This document shows positions 10,962 through 20,791 of a stretch of DNA of 64,000 nt, one piece after another (within the stretch, counting starts at the first letter, position 1; each line of letters starts with the position of its first letter). Origin of the DNA: Actinomyces sp. 432 (GTDB taxonomy: Bacteria > Actinomycetota > Actinomycetes > Actinomycetales > Actinomycetaceae); the NCBI RefSeq assembly GCF_009930875.1, contig NZ_CP025249.1:2542001-2606000 (forward strand), read 5' to 3'. Made by a program: the position numbers and the translations under genes. A model generated the notes under the pieces. The model ran no database searches. It saw nothing but the letters and a program-made list of their open reading frames with translations, and was not told where the DNA came from.

Positions 10962-12248
10962 CTAGAAGCCGACGTGCACCGGCTCCGGCACGAGCGTGAC
11001 CCCGAAGCGCTCGCGCACGCCGGTGACGACGGCGTCGCGCAGCCCGGTCAGGTCGGCGGCGCGGGCGTGACCGCGGTTGGTCAGGGCCAGCACGTGCTTG
11101 GTGGACAGGCTGGCGGTCGGCTCCGCCCCGGCGGTTGGCAGGGCGAAGCCCTTGCCGAAGCCGGCGTGGTCGATCAGCCAGGCGGCGGAGGTCTTCACCA
11201 GCCCCTCGACGACGGGCGCCTGCCGGGTGCCCGCCACCGCCCGGGAGTGGTCGGTGACCGGGAAGCGGGGGGCGTCGTCAGGCAGGGCGTCGGCCTGGGC
11301 GGGGGTGAGGATCGGGTTGGTGAAGAAGGAGCCGGCGGACCAGGTGTCGTGGTCGGCCCCATCCAGGACCATGCCCTTGGAGCGGCGCAGTTCCAGCACG
11401 GCCTCGCGCACGGCGCGGGCATCCACCCTCTCGCCCACCTCGACGCCGAGGATGTCTGCCAGCTGGGCGTAGGCGATGGGGGCGGACAGGGAGGCGCTGC
11501 GCACGGCGAAGGTCACCGCCAGCACCACCCAGCGGCCCGTTGGCCCCCAGGTGCGGCCGCCGCCGATGGCGGCGTCGCTCAGGGACCGCTTGAGGGCGGA
11601 ATCCCGGTAGCTCAGGTGCAGGCGGGCCAGCGGCAGGTGGACGGGGCGGCCAGCGACCCGGTCCCAGGCGCGCACGGATGCGAGTAGCTCGGCTACCTCC
11701 GCCCCGTAGGCGCCGATGTTCTGCACCGGGGCGGCGCCGACGGTGCCGGGGATCCCGGACAGGGGCGCGAAGCCGCCCCACTGGTTGGCGATGGCCTCGC
11801 GCACCAGGTCGTCCCAGGTGGTGCCGGCGGTGGCGGTGAACTCCACGCCCCCGCAACGGTCATCCGCGGATAGGTTCACCTCCTGGCGAGCGTCACGCAC
11901 AACCATGCCGTCGAAGCCCGCGTCGGCGCCCAGGATGTTGGACCCGCCGCCGATCACCAGCAGGGGGGTGCCGGCGGCGTCGGCCTGGCGGACGGCGTCG
12001 ATGAGCTCGGCCTCGGTGCGCGCCTCGACGTAGCCGCCAACTGGGCCGCCCACCCGCAGGGTGGTCAGCTCGGCCAAGGTCGGCGCGGCGTCGGCGTCCG
12101 CTCCCAGCGGGCGGGCCAGCGCCGGGACGGGCGCCGGCCAGTCGGCGGGGTCGGAATGCACGGACATGGGCGTGGTGCACGCCTCGGTGCCGGACAGCGG
12201 TTCGGGCGCGCTCAGGCCGAAGCGGCCGGCGTCGGGGGGTAGTGACAT
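10962..12248 (-). CDS. murB: UDP-N-acetylenolpyruvoylglucosamine reductase MurB
   Basis: Up to 428 residues. NADPH-dependent, FAD-containing reductase of the second committed step of peptidoglycan precursor synthesis. The FAD domain is clear (TTLRVGGPVGGYVEA, VIGGGSNILGADAGF, SGIPGTVGAAPVQNIGAYG). The C-terminal substrate domain includes SYRDSALK and the catalytic-serine region GSFFTNPI, with a final EVRERFG-like motif. This is the type I MurB layout. An internal ATG at 12167 gives a start closer to usual family length, so the first 27 residues are doubtful. Confidence 0.95.
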   Translation of the reverse strand: MSLPPDAGRFGLSAPEPLSGTEACTTPMSVHSDPADWPAPVPALARPLGADADAAPTLAELTTLRVGGPVGGYVEARTEAELIDAVRQADAAGTPLLVIGGGSNILGADAGFDGMVVRDARQEVNLSADDRCGGVEFTATAGTTWDDLVREAIANQWGGFAPLSGIPGTVGAAPVQNIGAYGAEVAELLASVRAWDRVAGRPVHLPLARLHLSYRDSALKRSLSDAAIGGGRTWGPTGRWVVLAVTFAVRSASLSAPIAYAQLADILGVEVGERVDARAVREAVLELRRSKGMVLDGADHDTWSAGSFFTNPILTPAQADALPDDAPRFPVTDHSRAVAGTRQAPVVEGLVKTSAAWLIDHAGFGKGFALPTAGAEPTASLSTKHVLALTNRGHARAADLTGLRDAVVTGVRERFGVTLVPEPVHVGF

Positions 12249-12302
12249 GGAGGCTCCGCTCGGGTCGTGCTTGCAGGAGCAGGATAGGCGACCCGCCCGA
12301 AC

Positions 12303-13376
12303 TCACGCCGTCGCCTGCGCAGGCGCGCTCAGCTCCGCGGTGCTCAGCAGGACCGGCCAGTCGTCGTCCCAGGCGAGCCGGCGCAGCGCCAGCGTGGGGG
12401 TGCCGCCGTTGTCGGCGTCGTAGTAGTGGTGGACCAGCCAGTCCCCGGCCACGGCCCCGCCCCCGGGGCCGATCATGCTCCCCCGGCTGCTCAGCAGTAC
12501 CGTGCCGCCGCCATCGAGGAGCGACACCCCCGCCCGATCCAGATAGGGGCCGGTGACGGCCTCAGAACGACCGACCGCGGTCTCGTAGGTTGAGTCGGTT
12601 CCCCGGCAGCAGCTGCCGAAGGAGACGAACAGGTAGTACCACCCGTGGTGCCGGGCGAGGGCGGCCCCCTCCACGTCGTTCAGCGCGGTGCCGCGGTGGG
12701 CGAGCGGGATGGGCGCCGCGGCGGGGTCGGCTCGCAGTCCGTCCCGTCCGAGTTCGACGGCGAAGATCCCACCCCAGAAGGAGCCGAAGGCCATCCAGGT
12801 GCGCCCATCGGCGTCGGTCAGGACGGAGGCGTCGATCGCGTTGTAGGGCTCGCCGTCGCCGGAGGTGATCACCACGCCGCGGTCCTCCCAGCCGGTCTGG
12901 GGATCGGCCGGCTCAAAGACGGAGTTGGCCATCAGGCCGATTGCCGAGCGGGAGGAGCCGAATGTCGAGACCGCGTAGTACAGCCGGATCTCCTCGCCCA
13001 CGCGGACGACGTCGGGGGCCCAGTAGTTCGTCAGCCCGGGTACCGTCTCGTGCGTCCAGGCGGGCTCGTCGGCCAGGCGCCACGCACCGGTTCGCTTGCC
13101 CCAAGTGGTGCCGCCGTCCTCGCTGATGCGCACCAGGATGGCGCCGCCCGCGATGCTCGCATCCCCGGTGGAGAAGACCGCCAGCGGGTGGCCGTCCCCG
13201 TCCAGCAACAGGGCCGGGTCGTGCGCGACGAGGTCGCCGGCGAGCGTGGGCAGCTGCGCGGCCGGGCCGCGCTCGGCCTCGCCCGCGGCGTGCCTCGCGG
13301 CGCAACCGCCGGCGAGCCCGAGCACCGCCTGCGACGACAACAGGCTTCCTAGAGCAAGTAGGGAACGTCGGTTCAT
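12303..13376 (-). CDS. Secreted GH43 endo-arabinanase lipoprotein
   Basis: 357 residues from ATG 13376, preceded by GGGAG 8 bases upstream. The signal peptide ends in a lipobox (LAGGC, Cys25), so the enzyme is anchored to the outer face of the membrane. Five-bladed propeller GH43: base D53 in VAHDPA, pKa-tuning Asp in YNAIDAS, acid Glu in NDVEGAAL, and the FVSFGSCCRGT segment characteristic of endo-1,5-alpha-L-arabinanases. It would cut arabinan chains at the cell surface for the divergent importer at 13652. Its promoter lies at 13475-13520. Confidence 0.9.
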   Translation of the reverse strand: MNRRSLLALGSLLSSQAVLGLAGGCAARHAAGEAERGPAAQLPTLAGDLVAHDPALLLDGDGHPLAVFSTGDASIAGGAILVRISEDGGTTWGKRTGAWRLADEPAWTHETVPGLTNYWAPDVVRVGEEIRLYYAVSTFGSSRSAIGLMANSVFEPADPQTGWEDRGVVITSGDGEPYNAIDASVLTDADGRTWMAFGSFWGGIFAVELGRDGLRADPAAAPIPLAHRGTALNDVEGAALARHHGWYYLFVSFGSCCRGTDSTYETAVGRSEAVTGPYLDRAGVSLLDGGGTVLLSSRGSMIGPGGGAVAGDWLVHHYYDADNGGTPTLALRRLAWDDDWPVLLSTAELSAPAQATA

Positions 13377-13474
13377 ATTTGCTCCCGAAGCGGTTTGGGG
13401 AGCGGCGTGTGAGAGACCGGCTCCGGGTGGGCCCCACCGAACCAGTCGGGCCCGCAATGCCACACACCCCGTTG

Positions 13475-13520
13475 GTACATCGTTATAGACAATACTGCAC
13501 GCGCCGCCGCAGCCTGTCAA
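13475..13520 (-). promoter_or_regulatory. Promoter and LacI-type operator of the GH43 lipoprotein
   Basis: On the minus strand: -35 TTGACA (complement of 13515-13520), 17-base spacer, -10 CAGTAT (complement of 13492-13497). Just after the -10 is an operator-like site at 13475-13490, whose complement reads ctataacgatgtac. It matches the site at 13591 and two sites in front of abfA. Confidence 0.75.
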
Positions 13521-13561
13521 GACCTGGCATTTTCCGCAGAATTCCAGCGCTATTTGTGGTG

Positions 13562-13606
13562 TTGACGTGCGGCCGGTCACATGCCATACTTTCTAACGTT
13601 GTAAAT
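13562..13606 (+). promoter_or_regulatory. Promoter and LacI-type operator of the arabinan ABC operon
   Basis: TTGACG at 13562-13567, 17-base spacer, CATACT at 13585-13590, then operator-like ttctaacgttgtaaat at 13591-13606 across the probable start point. This mirrors the divergent promoter at 13475-13520, so one repressor could close both. Confidence 0.75.
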
Positions 13607-13651
13607 CGAGCGGGCCGACGATGCCCCACCTCTCCCGAACGGAGTTCTTCA

Positions 13652-15012
13652 ATGATGAAGCACCAGCTGCTCAGCCGTCGCTCCTTCAACTCACTCGCCC
13701 TGGCCGCGGGCGCCCTGGCCGGGGCCTCCGCCCTGGCGGGCTGCTCCTCCTCGGACTCCTCCGCCTCCGGCACCCCGGAGCTGACCTACATGTTCCGCGG
13801 GGCACGGATGAGAAGGCCGCCTACCAGACGGCCATCGACAACTTCTCCAAGGCCAACAACTGCACCGTCAAGGTCATCACCACCGACGCCGACCAGTACT
13901 CCACCAAGCTGCAGGCCGCCATCACAGGCAACCAGGTTCCCGACGTCTTCTACCTGGAGCAGGGATCGGTCATGTCCTTCGCCTCCAACGGCATCGTCAT
14001 GGACATCACCGACATGCTCGGCGACGTCGACCTGGACAACATCTGGGCCTACGGCGTGGACTCCTACCGCTACGACGGCACCCAGGTGGGCAAGGGCCGG
14101 ATCTACGGCCTGCCCAAGGATGTCGGTCCGTTCGCCTTCGGCTACAACAAGACCATGTTCGAGGCGGCCGGGCTCGAGCTGCCCGACAAGGATGTGCCCT
14201 ACACCTGGGACGAGTTCGTCGACGTGTGCCAGCAGCTCACCCAGGACACCGACGGCGACGGCGAGCTCGACCAGTGGGGCACGGGCCTGAACGTCAACTG
14301 GTGCCTACAGGCCTTCGTGTGGTCCAACGGCGCCGACTGGTGCAACGAGGAGCACACCACGGTCACGGTCGACACCCCGGAGTTCGCCGAGGCGCTGCAG
14401 TTCTTCGCGGACATGCAGAACGTGTACGGCATCACCCCTTCCATCGCCCAGGCCCAGACCATGGACACCTACCAGCGCTGGATGCGCGGCCAGATCGGCT
14501 TCTTCCCCGTCGGCCCCTGGGACGTGTCCACATACCAGGAGTTGGACTTCGAGTGGGACCTGATCCCCTTCCCCGCCGGCAAGACCGGCAAGCCGTCCAC
14601 CTACATCGGCTCGCTGGGCATCGCCGTCTCCACGGGCACGAAGTACCCTGAGCTCGCCGCCAAGCTGGTCGCCTACCTCTCGGCCGACCGCGACTGCCAG
14701 AAGCAGCTGGTGGAGGCGGGGATCCAGATCCCCAACCTGATCGACTACGCCAAGGACGAGTACGCCACCGACACCGAGACGGCGCCGGCCAACAAGGAGG
14801 AGTTTCTCCAGATCGTGGAGACCGACGGTCACGCCCTGCCGGGCGCGGTCACCTGGAGCCCCGAGTGGTACGACGAGTTCTTCACCAACATCCAGCCGGT
14901 GCTGGACGGGGACAAGACCGCCGCGGAGTACTGCGCGGAGGTACAGCCCGTCATGCAGGCAAAGCTCGACGCCGCCGTCGAGGCCGCCAAGCAGGCTCAG
15001 GCCGGCGCCTGA
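13652..15012 (+). CDS. Carbohydrate ABC transporter substrate-binding lipoprotein, one frameshift
   Basis: Starts ATG 13652 with GGAG 9 bases upstream. The signal peptide has a twin-arginine-like SRRSFN and the lipobox LAGC (Cys31). The first 50 codons are in one frame; the rest (GTDEKAAYQTAIDNFSKANN onward to 15012) is in the next. One G added to the GGGG at 13799-13802 joins them as FRGGTDEKAAY. The repaired product is about 453 residues, usual for family 1 sugar-binding proteins (MalE/CUT1 type). First gene of an importer operon with cytosolic GH43 downstream; arabino-oligosaccharide is the likely ligand by context. Confidence 0.88.
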
Positions 15013-15022
15013 TTCGCACCCA

Positions 15023-15050
15023 CTGGGGCGGGTGGAAACGCCCGCCCCAG
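15023..15050 (+). terminator. Intercistronic hairpin after the binding-protein gene
   Basis: A 12-bp stem (15023-15034 with 15039-15050, one G-U pair) closed by a GAAA tetraloop, between the binding-protein stop and the permease ATG. Such hairpins often stabilise or partly end the transcript, so the binding protein is made in excess over the permeases. Confidence 0.7.
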
Positions 15051-15071
15051 CGCCAACCCGGAGTTTGCACC

Positions 15072-16022
15072 ATGTCCTCCACGTCCCCTGCTACGACCGC
15101 GCCCGCACGGCCGGTCACGGCGGCCGCCGCGCCGCAGCGCAAGTCCACGCTGCACCGCAGTGAGCACCGCTGGGCGGCGGCCTTCGTGGCCGCCCCCGTA
15201 ATCGGCTTCCTGCTGTTCACCCTCTTTCCGCTGAGTTATTCCGTCTACGCCTCGTTCACTTCATGGAACGGGCTATCCGCCCCTCGCTTCATCGGGCTGG
15301 ACAACTTCATCGCCATCGGCTCCGACCCCTACTTCCGCAAGACGCTGTTCAACACGTTCTTCTACATGCTCGGTATTCCGATCGGCCTGGTCTTGTCGCT
15401 GCTGCTGGCCATGGCGCTGAGCCGGAAGCTGCCGGGGCGGACCTTCTTCCGCACGGTCTACTACATCCCGGTGATCTCCTCGCTCGCGGCCATCGCAATT
15501 CTGTGGCAGTGGGCCTACAACGGCGACTACGGCCTGGTCAACCAGGTGCTGCACCTCTTCGGCATCCAGGGCCCCAACTGGCTCCAGGACACCGCGACGG
15601 TGAAACCGGCGATCATCATCATGTCCGTCTGGAAGGGCCTGGGCTACTCCATGCTGCTGTACCTGGCCGCCATCCAGTCGGTGCCGAAGTCGCTGTACGA
15701 GGCGGCCGAGCTCGACGGCGCCGGGTCGCTGCGCAAATTCACCTCGATCACGCTGCCGATGGTGCGCCCCGTGACCTTCTTCCTGATCGTCACCAACATC
15801 ATCAACGGATCCCAGATGTTCACCGAGATCAACATCATGACCCCCACCGGCGGCCCCGAGTACTCCGCCGCAACCATCGTCTGGTACATCTGGCAGAAGG
15901 CCTTTAAGAACCTGCAGATGGGCTACGCGACCTCAATGGCGCTCGTGCTAGGGGTGCTCATCTTCATTATCACGGCGATCCAGATGCGCATGAACGCGCG
16001 CAACGCGTTCAGCGTCGAATGA
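15072..16022 (+). CDS. Carbohydrate ABC transporter permease, MalF type
   Basis: 316 residues from ATG 15072. The N-terminus is Thr/Ala/Pro-rich and cytosolic, followed by six predicted membrane segments starting at WAAAFVAAPVIGFLLFTLF. The cytoplasmic EAA loop that docks on the ATPase reads EAAELDGAGSLRKF. Partner of the MalG-type permease 7 bases downstream. No ATPase gene is in the operon; CUT1 importers of this kind often share an MsmK-type ATPase encoded elsewhere. Confidence 0.93.
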   Translation: MSSTSPATTAPARPVTAAAAPQRKSTLHRSEHRWAAAFVAAPVIGFLLFTLFPLSYSVYASFTSWNGLSAPRFIGLDNFIAIGSDPYFRKTLFNTFFYMLGIPIGLVLSLLLAMALSRKLPGRTFFRTVYYIPVISSLAAIAILWQWAYNGDYGLVNQVLHLFGIQGPNWLQDTATVKPAIIIMSVWKGLGYSMLLYLAAIQSVPKSLYEAAELDGAGSLRKFTSITLPMVRPVTFFLIVTNIINGSQMFTEINIMTPTGGPEYSAATIVWYIWQKAFKNLQMGYATSMALVLGVLIFIITAIQMRMNARNAFSVE

Positions 16023-16029
16023 GGCGACC

Positions 16030-16908
16030 ATGCAGACTCTCAAGCAGACCCGTAGCCGGACCCCCATGAAGGCCAGGACCCGCTACACCATCACCAATAT
16101 CTGGATCACCGTCCTACTGGCCATCGGCGCGGTTGTCATGATCGCTCCGCTGCTGTGGATGCTCACCACCTCCCTGAAGGACAAGGAGGGCGTCTTCGCG
16201 CTCCCGCCGGAGTGGATTCCCAACCCGGCGCACTGGGACACATACCTACGCATCTGGACCGAGGGGCCGCTGGCCAGCGGCATCAAGAACAGCCTCATCG
16301 TCTCCCTGTCGGTGACGGTCGTCGGCTCCTTCGTCTCGGCACTGGCCGCATTCGCCTTCGCCAAGATGCGGCTGCCCGGGAAGAACGGGCTGTTCCTGCT
16401 GCTGCTGTCCGGAATGATGATTCCCTTCCCGACGCTCATGATCCCGCAGTTCATGATGTTCTCCCGGATCGGCTGGGTGGACACCCTGCTGCCACTGATC
16501 GTGCCGGGCATGTTCGGCAACATCATGATGATCTTCTTCCTGCGCCAGTACCTGACCTCCACCCCGGACTCGCTGATCGAGGCGGCCCGGGTTGACGGGG
16601 CCTCCTTCCCGCAGATCTTCTTCCGCATGATCCTGCCGCTGATCCGCCCCGCGATCGCCGCCCAGTTCATCTTGTGGTTCATGGGCGTGTGGAACGACTA
16701 CCTGGCGCCAACGATCTACCTCAACAGCCCCGAGAAGCTGACGCTGCAGCTGGTGATCGCCAATTTCAACTCCAACTACGCCATCCAGTCCGACTACCCA
16801 CTGATCATGGCGGCCTCCATCGTCGCACTGCTGCCGATCTTCGTGATCTTCCTGGTCTTCCAGCGCCAGATCATTGAGTCCGTCGCACTGACCGGGACGA
16901 AGGCATGA
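16030..16908 (+). CDS. Carbohydrate ABC transporter permease, MalG type
   Basis: 292 residues. Six membrane segments beginning at IWITVLLAIGAVVMIAPLLW, with EAA loop EAARVDGASFPQIF. It contains WNDYLAP, common in the last extracellular region of MalG-like permeases. The stop overlaps the ATG of the GH43 gene by 4 bases (ATGA), so translation is coupled. Confidence 0.93.
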   Translation: MQTLKQTRSRTPMKARTRYTITNIWITVLLAIGAVVMIAPLLWMLTTSLKDKEGVFALPPEWIPNPAHWDTYLRIWTEGPLASGIKNSLIVSLSVTVVGSFVSALAAFAFAKMRLPGKNGLFLLLLSGMMIPFPTLMIPQFMMFSRIGWVDTLLPLIVPGMFGNIMMIFFLRQYLTSTPDSLIEAARVDGASFPQIFFRMILPLIRPAIAAQFILWFMGVWNDYLAPTIYLNSPEKLTLQLVIANFNSNYAIQSDYPLIMAASIVALLPIFVIFLVFQRQIIESVALTGTKA

Positions 16909-18209
16909 GGCCGATGGATAGCAACGCGCAAGCCCGCCCGGTCCCCTCGCCCGCGCCGACTGCGACGCCCGTAACCGCCTACGCGCCCGGTACCGGGGCC
17001 GATCCCGGCGCCTGGGGTGCCCACGACCCCACGGTCATCCGCTCCCGCGACGGCCGCTACTACATGTTCTCCACGGACACCGAGGTCGCAGGATCACCCG
17101 GGGTCGGCGTACAGGTTCGCCGCTCCGACGACCTGCTGCACTGGCAGTGGGTGGGGCACGCCTTCGACGGGGTGCCTGCCTCGGCCGAGCAGTGGTCCGG
17201 GGCGCAGGGCATCTGGGCGCCCGACGTCGTCGAGCGCGACGGCGAGTACCGCATGTACTACTCCGCCTCCACCTTCGGCTCGCGGCGCTCGTGCATCAAC
17301 CTGGCGGTGTCCGCGAGCCTGGAGGGCCCCTGGACGGATCTGGGACCGGTGGTGCGCACGCGCGCCGAGGACCCGGTCAATGCCATCGATGCCGCAATCG
17401 TGCGCACCGCAGAGGGAACGGATCTGATGCTCTACGGTTCCTTCTTCGGCGGACTGCGGCTAATCGCCCTGGATGAGCGGGGCCTGCCCCGCCGGCCGGG
17501 CGACCTGGGCGTACCGGTCAGCCGGCGCACCACCGCGCACAACGGCCCCATTGAGGGCTCGCACATGTGGTACGACGCGGAGACCGGGCGCTACCTGCTG
17601 ATTTGCTCCTTCGACTCGCTGTTCGACACCTACAACATCCGGGCCGCGCGTTCCGAGCACCCCGAGGGGCCGTTCCTCGATGCGGCCGGCCGCCGTCTGG
17701 GCTCCCAGGAGGGTGACATCGTGGACGGCGGCACCAAGATCCTCGGCTCCCTGGTAACCACTTCGGGCGAGACGGAGCTGGCCCCCGGGCACTCCAACCA
17801 CCTGGTGACCCCGGACGGCATGCTCTTGGTCCACCACGTCCGTACCGGCGCCGATCCCGAGCGCCACCGGGCGCAGCTGCGCCGCATGGCGCTGACCTCC
17901 GCCGGCTGGCCGGTGGTGAGCCCCGTCGAGTACGACGCGCTCCCCCTGCTGCCTTTGGATGGGGCCGCCCTGGACGGCCCGTGGCGGGTGTGGCGGATGG
18001 ACACCGGCTCCACGCGCCCCGCAACGCCGTCCGCGCATGCGGTGCACTTGGGCGCCCTGCTCCCGACGCCCGCGGAACAGGGCGGCGCCCGGGCCACCCT
18101 GGACGTCGATGGCCGAGCCGTCGACGCCGTCGTCTGGCGCACCCAGGCCTCTACCGCCTTCGCGGGACTGGAGAGAGACGAGGTCGTGCTGGGAGTCCGG
18201 GCGGAATGA
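16905..18209 (+). CDS. Cytosolic GH43 arabinan-processing glycosidase
   Basis: 434 residues, no signal peptide. GH43 propeller catalytic set: base D41 in GAHDPTV, second Asp in VNAIDAAIV, acid E217 in IEGSHMW. The blade sequence GIWAPDVVERDGEYRMYYSA is near that of arabinanase/exo-arabinosidase subfamilies. A C-terminal region of about 80 residues may be a small accessory beta domain. It would hydrolyse imported arabino-oligosaccharides inside the cell, complementing the surface enzyme at 12303-13376. It could also be an exo-acting enzyme; GH43 specificity cannot be fixed by eye. Confidence 0.88.
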   Translation: MRPMDSNAQARPVPSPAPTATPVTAYAPGTGADPGAWGAHDPTVIRSRDGRYYMFSTDTEVAGSPGVGVQVRRSDDLLHWQWVGHAFDGVPASAEQWSGAQGIWAPDVVERDGEYRMYYSASTFGSRRSCINLAVSASLEGPWTDLGPVVRTRAEDPVNAIDAAIVRTAEGTDLMLYGSFFGGLRLIALDERGLPRRPGDLGVPVSRRTTAHNGPIEGSHMWYDAETGRYLLICSFDSLFDTYNIRAARSEHPEGPFLDAAGRRLGSQEGDIVDGGTKILGSLVTTSGETELAPGHSNHLVTPDGMLLVHHVRTGADPERHRAQLRRMALTSAGWPVVSPVEYDALPLLPLDGAALDGPWRVWRMDTGSTRPATPSAHAVHLGALLPTPAEQGGARATLDVDGRAVDAVVWRTQASTAFAGLERDEVVLGVRAE

Positions 18210-18870
18210 GGCAACGCCGCATGCAACCGGTCGACGACGCCGACATCGACCTGCCGGGGTGGGGCGGCACCGTCATGGGCTGGCTGCGCGTTGCCACCCA
18301 GCTGGTGACGCTGAACATACTGTGGTGGCTCGGTCTTCTCGCCGGGCTGGTGGTATGCGGTGCACTTCCTGCCGGCTGCGCCGTGCACGAGCTTTCGCGG
18401 CGCAGCCGCCGGGACCCGTCCATGCATCTGTGGCGCGACTTCTGGCGGATCTACCGGGGGCCTTCCGGCCCGCGGCGGGCGTGGGCGCGCCGCTGGTCGC
18501 CGCGATCCTGCTGGGCGCCGCAGACCTGGTCATCCTGTGGTACGCCCGCGGCGCGCTGGTGGCACTGCTGGTACCCGTCATCGTCATCTGCGGCATGTGC
18601 GTGGTGGTGGCGTGCTACACCATCCCGCTGCTGGGAGCCGCCAGGGGCCTCAGGCCGCGGGAGACGCTACGGCGGGCAGCGGGGGTCGCTGTGGCCTCAC
18701 CACTCACGACCACTGCCATGGTGGTCACGGCCACGGCCGCCGGGGCGGTGGCCTGGTGCTGGCCGCTGTTGGCGGTCCTGGTTGGGGTGAGCCTCCCGCT
18801 GGCGGCGATGACACTGCTTGCCCGGGAGCGGCTGCTGCGCACCGGGGTACTCGCCGATCCGCCGGCGTAG
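18206..18870 (+). CDS. YesL-like (DUF624) membrane protein, one frameshift
   Basis: Starts at the ATGA overlap with the GH43 stop. Residues to about 85 are in one frame (VTLNILWWLGLLAGLVV helix, then FWRIYRG). The remainder (AFRPAAGVGAPLVAAILLG onward, four more helices) is in the next frame to 18870. One extra G in GGGGG at 18456-18460 joins them as IYRGAFRPAAG. The repaired length of about 221 matches DUF624 proteins, which sit beside oligosaccharide ABC importers and are thought to assist them; their mechanism is unknown. Confidence 0.8.
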
Positions 18871-18933
18871 CCGCAGCCGGGTCACGCCGCAGCGCCGCCG
18901 TCCCCCGCCGGTCGCCGACCGCGAGGGGCTTAG

Positions 18934-19953
18934 CTACAACGCCGTCGACTGCCGCTGGACGAGCCGGAAGGGCGCCACCTCGTTGCGGTAGGAGGCCGGC
19001 GGGCGACCGGCCTGCTGCTCCTCAATCCGCTCAACCAGCAGGTCCACGGCGCGCTGGGCGATCCAACCCGGGCCGGGATCGATAGTGCTCAGCGATGGCT
19101 GGGTGTACTGGCCGTCCTCGACGTTGTCGAAGCCGATCACGGCCACCTCCTCCGGGACCTGAATGCCGGCGACGGCCAGCTCGTGAAGCACGCCGATGGC
19201 CATGGCGTCATTGAGGGCGAAGACCGCATCGAAGGGAAGCTCCTGCGCGATCAGGCGGCGTGCGGCCTCCGCCCCGCTGGCCCGGTGCCACAGGCCCGCC
19301 TCCCGCACCAGCCGCTCGTCCACCGCGAGCCCGGCCTGCGCATGCGCCTGGCGGTAGCCGGCCTCGCGCAGCCCGGCCGAGCCGACGACCTCCCCCGCAT
19401 GCGCACCGATCAGCGCAATCCGCCTGCGCCCCAGCTCCAGTAGGTGCTTGGTGGCAACGCACGCCGCCTCGGTGTTGGCCATGGTCACATGGTCTGCGGG
19501 GGCACCGAAGACCCGCTCCCCCAGCAGTACCAGCGGGTAGTCGACGTGGAACTGGGCGATGTCATCCTGCCCCAGCTCAAGCGGGCTGAACAGCAGGCCG
19601 TCAAACAGGTGCCGGCGGGAGTCGTGCAGTACCCGCAGCTCACGCTCCTTGTCGGAGTTCGTCTGCTCGATCAGCACCGTGCGGTTGTACTTCTCGGCGG
19701 CGGCAATCACCGCGTCGGCAAGCTCCGCGAAGTAGGCGAGCTTGAGCTCGGGGACTGCCAGGCAGACGAGTCCGGTGGAGCCACGCCGCAGGTTGCGCGC
19801 CGACTGATTGACCTTGTACCCGAGCTTGTCGATGGCATCGAGAACTTTGGTGCGCGTGGACTCGCGCACGTGCGGGTAGTCGTTAACGACGTTTGAGACG
19901 GTCTTGACCGAAACCCCAGCCAGACGGGCGACGTCGTGCATGGTCACGGCCAT
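18934..19953 (-). CDS. LacI-family transcriptional regulator of the arabinan locus
   Basis: 339 residues. N-terminal helix-turn-helix MHDVARLAGVSVKTVSNVVND with the hinge helix near residue 50, then a periplasmic-binding-like effector domain (LVCLAVPELKLAYFAELADAV to the C-terminus). It converges on the importer operon and has no enzyme of its own downstream, so it is the best local candidate to bind the operators at 13475 and 13591. That link is inferred. Confidence 0.93.
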   Translation of the reverse strand: MAVTMHDVARLAGVSVKTVSNVVNDYPHVRESTRTKVLDAIDKLGYKVNQSARNLRRGSTGLVCLAVPELKLAYFAELADAVIAAAEKYNRTVLIEQTNSDKERELRVLHDSRRHLFDGLLFSPLELGQDDIAQFHVDYPLVLLGERVFGAPADHVTMANTEAACVATKHLLELGRRRIALIGAHAGEVVGSAGLREAGYRQAHAQAGLAVDERLVREAGLWHRASGAEAARRLIAQELPFDAVFALNDAMAIGVLHELAVAGIQVPEEVAVIGFDNVEDGQYTQPSLSTIDPGPGWIAQRAVDLLVERIEEQQAGRPPASYRNEVAPFRLVQRQSTAL

Positions 19954-19988
19954 GTGGTGCTCCTATGCGGTGCGGCTGGGAACGTTTG

Positions 19989-20013
19989 TGCCCGGGGAAC
20001 AGGCCCCGGGCAC
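19989..20013 (-). terminator. Hairpin terminator after the bS22 gene
   Basis: Perfect 10-bp stem (gtgcccgggg with ccccgggcac), loop of 5, starting 9 bases beyond the bS22 stop on the minus strand. Confidence 0.7.
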
Positions 20014-20021
20014 AGTTGGCT

Positions 20022-20120
20022 TCACTTCTTGTTGCGACGCTGGTGGCGCGTCTTGCGCAGCAGCTTGCGGTGCTTCTTCTTGGCCATACGCTTGCGGCGC
20101 TTCTTGATGACAGATCCCAT
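20022..20120 (-). CDS. Small ribosomal protein bS22 (AURKAIP1/COX24-domain)
   Basis: A 32-residue, very basic protein missed by ordinary length cut-offs. It begins MGSVIKKRRKRMAKKKHRKL and continues LRKTRHQRRNKK. This matches the actinobacterial 30S protein bS22, which sits near the decoding centre. AGGAGCCTCA-like spacing (gaaggagcctca) precedes the ATG at 20120. It lies downstream of bldC on the same strand, an arrangement seen in other actinobacteria. Confidence 0.95.
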   Translation of the reverse strand: MGSVIKKRRKRMAKKKHRKLLRKTRHQRRNKK

Positions 20121-20316
20121 TGAGGCTCCTTCGATGTTTGTTCGTGCCGGCCTGCTCGCGCGGCCGGCGGCGCCGGCGCGTAACTGAACGAGCGTGGTGG
20201 CCGAGCAACGGGCGGGTCAGCACTTCGAGGAGTCGCCGGTCAAAGGCTTGACAGTCGAGCGGAGCACCGACAGGCCGCACCCGACCACACGGGTGACGAA
20301 GGGATTGTAGCGGGTC

Positions 20317-20559
20317 TCAGGAACCGGTCGACGCAGAGTCCTCGTGGCCCCAGTCACCCAGGCCGGCCGCAAGGTACTGCTGGACCGCGCGCTCAGGAAC
20401 CCGGAAGGAGCGTCCAACCTGCATGGCGGGCAGGTCACCGGAGTGGACCATGCGGTAGACCGTCATCTTCGACACGCGCAGCATGGCCGCCACCTCCGCC
20501 ACGGTCAGGAAACTGGGGGCGCCTGCGGCGCTTGGTGAAGTCGAGGTGCCCGATGCCAT
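20317..20559 (-). CDS. bldC: BldC-type MerR-like DNA-binding protein
   Basis: 80 residues, nearly all one winged helix-turn-helix: FLTVAEVAAMLRVSKMTVYRM, then HSGDLPAMQVGRSFRVPE and the recognition wing. No effector domain. BldC proteins bind cooperatively to direct repeats and control development in Streptomyces; in non-sporulating actinobacteria the role is less clear. About 196 bases separate it from bS22. Confidence 0.88.
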   Translation of the reverse strand: MASGTSTSPSAAGAPSFLTVAEVAAMLRVSKMTVYRMVHSGDLPAMQVGRSFRVPERAVQQYLAAGLGDWGHEDSASTGS

Positions 20560-20791
20560 GGCGGTGGTGTCCTGTCGTCAGGTCGTAGTGGACGCGAGGG
20601 GCCGGGCCGTACACGACCCCATGCGATTACGGAACGACTCCAATATAACCCGTGTCTCAACCGTCGCACAGGCTCTTTCCTCCCCCATTTGTCACGCGCG
20701 CCGCATCTCACACACCCGACACTCCCTGACGAGCCCCCGACGCGACGCGGCCCCGCGGCGCACAGCCCGGCAGTACCCGCCGCCGCACCTG